Shown piece by piece: positions 1 through 6,308 of a stretch of 17,512 bases of DNA. This stretch comes from Holophagaceae bacterium UBA1801. GTDB taxonomy: Bacteria; Acidobacteriota; Holophagae; Holophagales; Holophagaceae. The stretch is taken from assembly GCA_002319925.1 (NCBI GenBank), contig DCFP01000040.1, positions 1 to 17,512 on the forward strand, read 5' to 3'. The stretch's first letter is position 1. Every line of letters starts with the position of its first letter. The position numbers and the translations under genes were made by a program. The notes beneath the pieces are model-generated. The model was given only the letters and a program-made list of their open reading frames with translations. It was not told the DNA's origin and ran no database searches.

Positions 1-116
1 TTCAACCCGGGCGTTGCCTCTGTGAGCCACCAGTTCCGGGATCATTCTGGAATTTTCTTCCCCTCTCACCGCGCAACTTCGGCAATGCCGGTTAACTCAT
101 CTCACTAGGGGCGTCC

Positions 117-554
117 ATGCTGAGATCCTTCATGCCCGCATTTCACCTAAAGCGCTTTCACCTGCCAAACAATGTTTGCTTGACAGCCTGTTTAGCACTC
201 TCGTCCATTGGTCTGGCTGGAACCATGCAGCAACCAATTCCGAAACGAATCACCAGAACGGAACAAAGACGGCTGAATGCAGCCAGCTCGAATTACAAAC
301 GCCATCATGACTATCAAAGTCTCCTGCTGATTTTTCAGTATCTTCATCCGGGAATGTCGCAAAACGAAGTCGAAGCCCTTCTGGGCGCACCGGACTACTC
401 ACCCATTGATGGCCAGTACTACTATGGTTCACAGGCGAATTGTTCCTGTGGCGAAGACGAGCCAAGCGCTCCCTGTGGCGTCGTGATTATGTACCAACCG
501 CATCCCACGCTACCAACATTGGAATCTTGTTGGTTCGGAGCCATACGCGAATAG
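117..554 (+). CDS. Small secreted protein with a BamE/SmpA-like motif, function unknown
   Basis: The product is 145 aa and not recognised as a named family. An N-terminal basic stretch is followed by a hydrophobic segment (about residues 20-35, ending near AGT), consistent with a signal peptide. Residues 77-94 contain LHPGMSQNEVEALLGAPDY, which resembles the helix motif (GMxxxEVxxLLGxP) of BamE/SmpA-type small outer-membrane-associated proteins. Four cysteines follow (109, 111, 120, 138), suggesting disulfides or metal binding in an exported protein. The start at 117 is backed by AGGGG at 107-111, five bases upstream; an internal ATG at 132 is possible. By eye the base composition is less GC-rich than the neighbouring genes, which may indicate a recent arrival. 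It stands alone, convergent with the feo operon across a repeat-filled gap. The BamE resemblance is an inference from one short motif. Confidence 0.7.
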   Translation: MLRSFMPAFHLKRFHLPNNVCLTACLALSSIGLAGTMQQPIPKRITRTEQRRLNAASSNYKRHHDYQSLLLIFQYLHPGMSQNEVEALLGAPDYSPIDGQYYYGSQANCSCGEDEPSAPCGVVIMYQPHPTLPTLESCWFGAIRE

Positions 555-629
555 TGCTCAATCGATAAAGCTCTTCGCGGAATTCCGGGAGATCGATGAG
601 TACCCTGGCACATCACCTGTCGTTTGCTT

Positions 630-857
630 CATCGCTGTTCATCACTGTGCATCGGTGGCTCAAATCTTGTTCCATCGGTTGATGGCTCTCTCCCGAGAAT
701 TGGCAGTGGAAAGGGCTTCCGCTGCGAACGAGCCAAGGGCGGTCGTGAAACCCGTGCTTATCTCCGCCAGGTAGTTTCGTTCCACAGAGATTTCATCTGG
801 ATTCGTCAAAGCAAAACAGATGAAATAGCCAGCGATGCACAGCGATGGACGGCGATG
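630..857. repeat. Inverted-repeat element, copy A (10-nt phased arms)
   Basis: The left arm at 630-660 consists of three successive 10-base units of the form CATCgCTGtN, ending in GGCT. The right arm at 827-857 is the inverted version: AGCC, then AGCGATGCAC, AGCGATGGAC and GGCGATG. The ~166-base interior is unlike that of copy B. It contains a further perfect 10-bp inverted pair (790-799 with 817-826, ATTTCATCTG/CAGATGAAAT). The element lies between the convergent ends of the 117-554 gene and the feo operon, and I see no coding sequence in it. A role as a bidirectional terminator, a REP-like element or a small non-autonomous mobile element is inference. Confidence 0.7.
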
Positions 858-944
858 GGAATGACCAAGGTGTGTCTGTGACCACTGCAGGGGCCTCCGC
901 TCGATCGAATTTGTCCCCTCGAAGAACCGTTTTCCCGTTATCCC

Positions 945-1012
945 TTTCATCCCCTGCATCCCTGTTAATCCATCCTTTAAAGACGGAATGAACAAGGATG
1001 GAAGGGATGAAA
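945..1012. repeat. Imperfect inverted repeat C centred on CTTTAAAG
   Basis: Arms at about 945-971 and 985-1012 pair with few mismatches around the central palindrome CTTTAAAG (975-982). The left arm is built of CATCCCTG-type units (TTTCATCCCCTGCATCCCTG), and the right arm is the inverted form. The right arm runs into three exact tandem copies of the 9-base unit GGATGAAAA (1005-1031). With element A it fills the 530-base gap between 555 and 1084. No convincing gene is seen there, because reading frames across it are driven by the repeats. Confidence 0.6.
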
Positions 1013-1084
1013 AGGATGAAAAGGATGAAAAGCAGGCACCACCATCCTTGCGACAGATCCCGGCCAAGGCCCCGATTTTGCGGA

Positions 1085-1258
1085 TCAGCGGCTGCGATCC
1101 GCCTTCACTCGCACTTCCTGCTTCCGCGCGGCGCAGTTCCGATTGCCGCACGCACCGCAGCCTGACGCGCAGCCCTTGCCGGTGGAACTCTTGAAGATTC
1201 CCCGCAGGATGTAGGCGAAGGCGAGTGCGACGATGGAGAGGGTGATCCAGGTTTCCAT
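1085..1258 (-). CDS. FeoB-associated Cys-rich membrane protein
   Basis: The product is a 57-aa peptide: one hydrophobic segment (about residues 4-20), then a short basic linker and a cysteine cluster C30-x3-C34-x2-C37-x4-C42, then a charged tail. This is the architecture of the FeoB-associated Cys-rich membrane protein family, found next to feoB in many bacteria and thought to assist ferrous iron transport or electron/iron handling at the inner membrane. The ATG at 1258 lies five bases after the feoB stop, so it is the third gene of the feo operon. A longer in-frame reading starting inside feoB (up to 1405) is rejected because it overlaps feoB and adds no family-like sequence. The exact biochemical role of the family is not settled. 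Confidence 0.85.
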   Translation of the reverse strand: METWITLSIVALAFAYILRGIFKSSTGKGCASGCGACGNRNCAARKQEVRVKADRSR

Positions 1259-1263
1259 TTGAT

Positions 1264-3438
1264 TCACGCGAAGCCGAGGGCACGGCCGAAAACGACGGTG
1301 GCCCAGGCCAGAAGCCAGGCCAGGCCAAGTCCGTAGACGATGGAGAAGGTGGTCCAGGACACGCTGCGGGTTTCCTTCAGGATCATGCCCACGGTCCCGA
1401 GGCACGGCGTGTAGATCAGGGTGAAGATCATGAAGGCCAGCGCCGTGAGCGGCGTGAGGCCCGAGCGGTTGCGCAGGGCGTCCTGCAGTGGGCTAACCCG
1501 GACATCGGTGGAGGAAGATTGCGCCGAAGCCTGATGCACCACGGCAAGGGTTCCCACCACGATCTCCTTGGCCACGAAGCCGGCTGTCAACGCCACGCCG
1601 TCCTTCCAGGCCTCGGGCCGCTTGCGGTCCGGGTCGAGGATGGGCGCCAGGGCGGGCTGCAGCAGCTTGCCGAAGCGGGCCGCGAAGCTAGTGTTCATGA
1701 TGCGGCTTTCATGGGTCAGATCGAGCTGTGCAAGCTTGGCATCGCGGTCGGTCGCAGGGATGTCCATGACTTGCAGAGCCGCGCGGTTCGATTGGTACTC
1801 CGCCGTCCAGGCGCGGTTGGTGATGCCGGGGTAGTGGGACAGGAACCACACCAGCGTGGCGCCCGCGAGGATCACGGTGCCTGCGCGGCTGAGGAACACC
1901 GAGCCCTTCTCCCACATGTGGATGAAGGTCGCCTTGAGCACCGGCATGCGGTAGGGTGGCAGCTCCATGACGAAGGGGTTGTTGACGCCGCGGAACAGCG
2001 TCAGGCGCAACACCTTGCCCATGATCATGGCGAGGGCGAAGCCCAGAAAGTGCATACCGATGATGGCGAAGGCCGCCGGGATGGGCTTGAAGAAGGTGCC
2101 TGCGATGAGGATGTAGACCTGCAGCCGCGCGGAGCAGCTCACCAGAGGAGAGACGAGGATCGTGATGAAGCGATCCTCCTTGGACTCGATGGTGCGCGTG
2201 GCCTGGACGCCGGGCACGTTGCAGCCCGTGCCCATGATGAGCGGGATGAAGCTCTTCCCATGCAGGCCCATCAAGTGCATAAGCCGATCCATGATGAAGG
2301 CCGCGCGCGCCATGTAGCCTGTGTCTTCCAGGAAGGCGATGCAGCCCATGAGCAGCATGATGATGGGCACGAAGACCACCACCGCGCCGACACCGGGGAT
2401 GATGCCGTCCACCAGCAGGCTCGTCAATTCGCCCTGGGGCAGCACGGCCGCGGCTTCCTGATGGAGCCAGCTGAAGCCGTAGCCGATCCAGTCCTGGGGA
2501 TACTTGCCCAGCACGAAGGTGACGCAGTACACCGCGATCATGATGGCCAGGAAAATGGGAATGCCCAGCCAGCGGTGCGTGAGGATCGCATCCAGGCGAT
2601 CCGTGAGGCTGCGCTTGGTGAGGGGCTGGCGCTTGAGAACCTCCGTCACCAGACCGTGGGCGAAACCGAACCGGTGTTCGGCCAGGAGAGTGCCGCCATC
2701 GGCACCCAGATGGGCTTCCAGGAATTCCAGGCTTGAGTTCACCTGGGTCGTGATGGCCGTCTTCGCGTGGCTCGCTTGGATCAGCGCTTCGGATTCAGGC
2801 GATCGTTCGATCAGCTGCAGGGCCAGCCAGCGCGGGATCTGCGAGGAGGCGAGATGCTCGTCGCGGCCGATTTCCCGCTCGATCTTGAGCAGTTCCCCTT
2901 CGATATCGTCGCCGTAGTTCACGGGGATCTGGCGGATGCGCGCATCCTGCCCCTGAATCACGGACTGCAGCGCCTTGCGGAGCTGCTCGATGCCTTCCTC
3001 CCGGTTGCCGATGGTGGGAATCACGGGACCACCGAGCAGGGACTGGAGCATCTCCAGATCCAGGCTCACGCCCTGGCGTTCCGCGTCGTCCATCATGTTC
3101 AGCACGAAGACGACGGGGCGCCGGAGTTCGAGGAGCTGCGTGGTCAGGTAGAGGTTGCGTTCGAGGTTGGACGCATCCAGCACATTGATGATGAGATCGG
3201 CCTCGGTGCTCGAAAGATAGCGCGAAGCGATGCGCTCGTCCTCGCTCTGGGCCGAGAGGGAATAGGTGCCCGGCAGGTCCACCACCTCGATGGATTCGCC
3301 TTCCAGTTCGAGGAAGCCGCTGCGGCGCTCCACGGTCACGCCCGCCCAGTTGCCTACGTGATGCCGGGAGCCGGTCAGGGCATTGAAGATGGTGGTTTTC
3401 CCGGAATTGGGGTTACCTGCTAATGCGACCGTGACCAT
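1264..3438 (-). CDS. feoB: Ferrous iron transport protein B
   Basis: This is a 724-aa inner-membrane Fe2+ transporter with an N-terminal G domain. G1 is GNPNSGKTT at residues 8-16, G2 lies in GVTVERRSG, G3 is DLPGTYSL, G4 is NMMD, and a G5-like segment is IGNREEG. After a helical spacer come two gate regions and many transmembrane segments, with the typical LIMGTGCNVPG and SCSARL stretches (conserved cysteines in the pore region) and a C-terminal helix pair. Length is normal for the family. The ATG at 3438 shares its A with the feoA stop (TGATG), indicating translational coupling. A TTG three bases upstream is less likely. It acts with FeoA and the small Cys-rich protein encoded directly downstream. 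No frameshift or missing motif was seen. Confidence 0.97.
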   Translation of the reverse strand: MVTVALAGNPNSGKTTIFNALTGSRHHVGNWAGVTVERRSGFLELEGESIEVVDLPGTYSLSAQSEDERIASRYLSSTEADLIINVLDASNLERNLYLTTQLLELRRPVVFVLNMMDDAERQGVSLDLEMLQSLLGGPVIPTIGNREEGIEQLRKALQSVIQGQDARIRQIPVNYGDDIEGELLKIEREIGRDEHLASSQIPRWLALQLIERSPESEALIQASHAKTAITTQVNSSLEFLEAHLGADGGTLLAEHRFGFAHGLVTEVLKRQPLTKRSLTDRLDAILTHRWLGIPIFLAIMIAVYCVTFVLGKYPQDWIGYGFSWLHQEAAAVLPQGELTSLLVDGIIPGVGAVVVFVPIIMLLMGCIAFLEDTGYMARAAFIMDRLMHLMGLHGKSFIPLIMGTGCNVPGVQATRTIESKEDRFITILVSPLVSCSARLQVYILIAGTFFKPIPAAFAIIGMHFLGFALAMIMGKVLRLTLFRGVNNPFVMELPPYRMPVLKATFIHMWEKGSVFLSRAGTVILAGATLVWFLSHYPGITNRAWTAEYQSNRAALQVMDIPATDRDAKLAQLDLTHESRIMNTSFAARFGKLLQPALAPILDPDRKRPEAWKDGVALTAGFVAKEIVVGTLAVVHQASAQSSSTDVRVSPLQDALRNRSGLTPLTALAFMIFTLIYTPCLGTVGMILKETRSVSWTTFSIVYGLGLAWLLAWATVVFGRALGFA

Positions 3439-3695
3439 CAAGCCCCCGCGGGCTCGATCATGGAGACGATGATGCAGGATCCTTCTTCGCGGCGAAGGCT
3501 GAGGTGATAGCCCTTGATGACCAGCTCCATGGGATCGCCCAGGGGCGCCAGTTTTTCCACCTTGAGATGGGCGCCCCGGATGAAACCCATCTCCAGCAGC
3601 CTGCGGCGGATGGGGCCATGGGCTTTCACCTGAAGGACAGTGGCTTCCTGCCCGGGTTCCAGGTCGCTGAGGTGGGTTAGTTGATAGTGAGACAT
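3438..3695 (-). CDS. feoA: Ferrous iron transport protein A
   Basis: The product is an 85-aa SH3-like cytosolic protein of the FeoA family, which binds the G-domain side of FeoB and is needed for Fe2+ uptake. Family features are visible: LSDLEPGQEATVLQV at the start, RRRLLEMGFIRGAHLKVEKLAPLGDPMEL in the middle, and LSLRREEGSCIIV near the end. The start is taken at 3695, where MSHYQL begins, because AAGGTTGAG lies just upstream and the length then matches the family. A longer frame to 3743 adds 16 unconserved residues and would run through the likely promoter. First gene of feoA-feoB-small Cys protein, overlapping feoB by one base. Confidence 0.95.
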   Translation of the reverse strand: MSHYQLTHLSDLEPGQEATVLQVKAHGPIRRRLLEMGFIRGAHLKVEKLAPLGDPMELVIKGYHLSLRREEGSCIIVSMIEPAGA

Positions 3696-3698
3696 ATT

Positions 3699-3724
3699 CT
3701 CAACCTTCAATGTTAAGTCTATAA
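3699..3724 (-). promoter_or_regulatory. Candidate feo promoter and operator dyad
   Basis: On the minus strand an imperfect 19-bp dyad, CTTAACATTGAAGGTTGAG (3717-3699), has arms matching at 14 of 19 positions and covers the feoA ribosome binding site region. Directly upstream is TATAGA (3723-3718), a plausible -10 box; no good -35 box is seen at standard spacing. A repressor bound here would block transcription start and translation of the feo operon. The half site is not an evident match to the Fur consensus. It shares base content with DtxR/IdeR sites but in the opposite half orientation. The regulator is therefore not assigned. Confidence 0.35.
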
Positions 3725-3842
3725 CTTCAGGAATGGCGGGCAAGACGCAGAGCGCGGACTTGGGTCACAAGATGGGGGATGGGCGCGAGATGAGGTGGGG
3801 ATGTGGACTTAGATCATTGGCTGAGGGGCGTCTTGCCATAAG

Positions 3843-4421
3843 ATGGAACGGCACACCATGTATCTGACCCTTCCCAATGTCCTCACGCTGCTTCGGATCC
3901 TCGCGGTTCCTGTGTTTGCGATCGCGGTGTGGTACGGGAGGAACGTGGGGGCCTGTGTCATTTTTGCCCTGGCGGGCCTCACGGACATGCTGGACGGTTA
4001 CATCGCGCGGCGCTTCAACCAGAAGTCCACCCTCGGCGCGATCCTGGATCCGGCCGCGGACAAGCTCCTGATGACCACGGCCTTCGTGCTCCTGGCCATG
4101 CCCAACGATTACCTGGCGATCCGCATCCCTGCCTGGGTGGCCATTCTGGCGATCTCCCGGGACGTGGCCATCTCGCTGGTGGCGCTGCGGGCTTCGAGCC
4201 ATTTCGATCCGGCCAAGTTCCGGCCGACGCTCCTCGGCAAGTTCACAACGGGCGTCCAGCTGGTGACCATCTCGCTGACGCTGCTGTTCAACGCTGTGGG
4301 TCCCGAGCCGTGGTATCCCGTGCTGGTGCCCTGGATCTATTACGTGACGGCGGCGATGGTGCTGGCCTCGGGCATGCACTACTTCTTCCGCGCCACGGGC
4401 CAGCGGACGGAGGCCTCTTGA
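3843..4421 (+). CDS. pgsA: CDP-diacylglycerol-glycerol-3-phosphate 3-phosphatidyltransferase
   Basis: This 192-aa integral membrane enzyme of the CDP-alcohol phosphatidyltransferase family makes phosphatidylglycerophosphate from CDP-diacylglycerol and glycerol-3-phosphate, the committed step to phosphatidylglycerol and cardiolipin. The full family signature DxxDGxxARx8GxxxDxxxD is present: D48, D51-G52, A55-R56, G65, D69, D73. The N-terminal LPNVLTLLRIL and the later GKFTTGVQ (compare GKxKT) favour PgsA over phosphatidylserine or choline-type relatives. Several hydrophobic segments span the rest. The ATG at 3858 (MYLTLPN) is an equally plausible start, since neither has a strong ribosome binding site. 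It is divergent from feoA and overlaps the next gene by four bases. Confidence 0.92.
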   Translation: MERHTMYLTLPNVLTLLRILAVPVFAIAVWYGRNVGACVIFALAGLTDMLDGYIARRFNQKSTLGAILDPAADKLLMTTAFVLLAMPNDYLAIRIPAWVAILAISRDVAISLVALRASSHFDPAKFRPTLLGKFTTGVQLVTISLTLLFNAVGPEPWYPVLVPWIYYVTAAMVLASGMHYFFRATGQRTEAS

Positions 4422-5482
4422 CCCAGCGGACTTCGCTCCGGTACCGGATTCCCATCATGGCCTTCGTCGCGGCCTTTGGAATGATCCTGGGGCTCTGGCT
4501 GCTGCGGAAGGCGCTGGCACCCTTCTTCCTGGCCATGGTCTTGGCCTACCTGCTGGCTCCGGCGGTGACCATTCTGAGCCGATGGATGAAGCGCGGACTG
4601 GCCGTGGTATTGGTCGTCCTGGGTTCCGTGGCTGGTTTTGTGCTCGCCATCCGATTGGCCATCCCGCATTTCTTGGAGCAGATGAGCCGCCTCGCGGATT
4701 CATTTCCTGCTTGGAAGGCAGCAATGGACGCCAAGTGGAACCCCTGGCTGCAGGCCCATCCCTGGGTGCGGGAAAAGCTCCAGCACGGACTGGAAAGCCT
4801 GGATTCGATGACCCTGGTCAAGAGTGTCTGGGGAGCTGGGGCCGATCTCGTGGCGGGCTTCCTCCAGGCCATGACCTTCCTGCTCGTGCCCGTGATGGTC
4901 TACTACTTGCTGGTGGAAGGACCGCATCTCTTGAATTCCGTGGACGACCTGATTCCCCCGCGGTTCCGGGCCCGCATCCGATTGATCGTCAGGACCATCC
5001 ACCAGCGTCTGGGCGGCTACATCCGCGGGCAGATCTCCGTGGCGCTGGTCATGGCGCTCCTGCAGAGCATCGCCTTCCAGATCGTCGGCGTGCCGTACGC
5101 CTGGCTCCTGGGGCTCATCGCAGGTGTCTCCAACGTGGTGCCCTATTCGCCCTATCTCACGGCCCTGGCGCCCGCCCTGGTCGTGGCGGGCCTGGGCGGA
5201 GCCACCTGGCCCGATCTGCTGATCATCGCGGTGGTGTTCACGGCTGTGCAGAAGGCGGAAGCCCTCTACTTCACCCCCGTCTGGATCGGCCGTGCCAGCA
5301 AGCTGCACCCGCTGGAGGTGCTGGTGGCGATCCTCTGCTTCGGCTTCGCCTTCGGGCTCCTGGGGCTGGTGTTCGCGGTGCCGATGATGATCATCCTCAA
5401 GGTGATCCTGGGAACCCTCATCGAGGACTACAAGAACCACCCGTGGTTCCTGAAGACCGCCGACCACGAGAAGGAGGCCTGA
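4418..5482 (+). CDS. AI-2E/PerM-family transporter-like membrane protein
   Basis: This is a 354-aa polytopic inner-membrane protein of the AI-2E transporter (UPF0118/PerM) family. Two N-terminal hydrophobic helices (from about residue 14, then the ALAPFFLAMVLAYLLAPAV segment) are followed by a soluble-looking stretch with amphipathic helices. The C-terminal block of membrane helices contains the family-typical GxxxGQ-like (LGGYIRGQ), GVPYAWLLGLIAGVSNVVPY and GLLGLVFAVPM segments. Family members export small solutes or ions; the substrate cannot be read from sequence. The start is chosen as TTG at 4418, overlapping the pgsA stop (TTGA); ATG at 4457 would remove 13 polar residues. Middle gene of the pgsA to gmhB run. 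Confidence 0.88.
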   Translation: MTQRTSLRYRIPIMAFVAAFGMILGLWLLRKALAPFFLAMVLAYLLAPAVTILSRWMKRGLAVVLVVLGSVAGFVLAIRLAIPHFLEQMSRLADSFPAWKAAMDAKWNPWLQAHPWVREKLQHGLESLDSMTLVKSVWGAGADLVAGFLQAMTFLLVPVMVYYLLVEGPHLLNSVDDLIPPRFRARIRLIVRTIHQRLGGYIRGQISVALVMALLQSIAFQIVGVPYAWLLGLIAGVSNVVPYSPYLTALAPALVVAGLGGATWPDLLIIAVVFTAVQKAEALYFTPVWIGRASKLHPLEVLVAILCFGFAFGLLGLVFAVPMMIILKVILGTLIEDYKNHPWFLKTADHEKEA

Positions 5483-5486
5483 TCCT

Positions 5487-6038
5487 GTGAAGGCGGCTGT
5501 TTTCCTGGATCGTGACGGGACTCTGAACGAGGAGACCGGCTACCTGCACAAGCCCGAGGACGTGGTCCTGTTTCCTGGCTCCGCGGAAGCCATTGCCAAA
5601 CTCAATGCCCGCAACATTCCCGTGATCGTGGTGACCAACCAGGCGGGGATCGGTCTGGGCAAGTACGGCTGGGAGGACTTCCATTCCGTCATGGAGCGGA
5701 TCACGGAACTGCTCGCGGCGGCGGGCGCGCACATGGACGGGGTCTACGCAGCGCCGCACCACGAGAAGGGCGTCGGCGAGTATGCCCATCCGGACCATCC
5801 CGACCGCAAACCCAACCCCGGCATGATGCTGCGGGCCTCCGAAGAACATGGTCTCGACCTTGCGCGATCCTGGATGATCGGCGACAAGAAGATCGATCTG
5901 GAAGCCGGACGAAACGCGGGTTGCCGCGTGGCGTTGGTGCTCACGGGCTACGGAAAGGACGTGGACCCCACTCTGGCGGACATCGTCGCCAGGGATCTAG
6001 CCGAAGCCGTGGATCGGATCCTCGCAAATTGGAACTAG
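5487..6038 (+). CDS. gmhB: D-glycero-manno-heptose 1,7-bisphosphate phosphatase-like HAD enzyme, zinc cysteines missing
   Basis: This is a 183-aa cytosolic HAD-IIIA phosphatase. Motif I is FLDRDGTLN (nucleophile D8, acid/base D10), motif II is VVTNQ (T50), the loop RKPxPGM is at 107-113 and motif III is MIGDKKIDLEAG (D133, D137). This is the GmhB pattern: removal of the 7-phosphate in ADP-heptose synthesis for lipopolysaccharide core. The zinc loop is changed. The CxH...CxC ligands of typical GmhB align with A89, H91, H104 and D106, so no cysteine remains. GTG at 5487 has a strong AAGGAGG at 5471-5477 inside the end of the previous gene, making it the third gene of the pgsA operon. Histidinol-phosphatase or another sugar phosphatase is a less likely alternative. 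Confidence 0.85.
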   Translation: MKAAVFLDRDGTLNEETGYLHKPEDVVLFPGSAEAIAKLNARNIPVIVVTNQAGIGLGKYGWEDFHSVMERITELLAAAGAHMDGVYAAPHHEKGVGEYAHPDHPDRKPNPGMMLRASEEHGLDLARSWMIGDKKIDLEAGRNAGCRVALVLTGYGKDVDPTLADIVARDLAEAVDRILANWN

Positions 6039-6085
6039 TACTGCGCTCCAGAAATACATGCAACGATTCGATCATTGCTTGTTTT

Positions 6086-6252
6086 GATCGCTGTTCATCG
6101 CTGTGCATCGCTGGCTGAATAGCCTTTTCCAAGGTGCTGCCGCGTGCAGAACCAATATCCACGCTGGAATCCAGGATCCTCTCGATGGCATTGATTGAGT
6201 CGATGAGGTGATCAAAGAAATGGCCAGCGATCAACAGCGATGGACGGCGGTG
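6086..6252. repeat. Inverted-repeat element, copy B (10-nt phased arms)
   Basis: The left arm at 6086-6116 is three 10-base units (GATCGCTGTT, CATCGCTGTG, CATCGCTGGC) plus T. The right arm at 6222-6252 is the inverted form (GGCC, AGCGATCAAC, AGCGATGGAC, GGCGGTG). The arms match those of copy A at 630-857 closely and with the same 10-base phase, while the ~105-base interiors differ. It again sits between convergent genes, here gmhB and the PilZ-receiver gene. No coding sequence is evident in 6039-6308. Confidence 0.7.
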
Positions 6253-6308
6253 AAAAGCACGAGTAGCGCAAGGCCCATGATTGTTGCCTGTATTTTCGAC
6301 GGCCCAAA

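Noticed and set aside
630..1031. CRISPR array
   Set aside because: Units are 9-10 bases, directly adjacent and arranged in inverted pairs. There are no regular repeat-spacer units and no cas genes.
660..1328. Minus-strand frame of about 222 codons in the gap after the first gene
   Set aside because: It spans two repeat elements and overlaps the FeoB-associated gene and the feoB end. The translation reflects repeat sequence such as runs of FSSFSS, not a protein family.
1519..2736. Long open frame on the plus strand (about 405 codons)
   Set aside because: It is antisense to feoB, whose motifs are complete. The translation is rich in His, Arg, Gly and Asp as expected of a shadow frame in GC-rich DNA.
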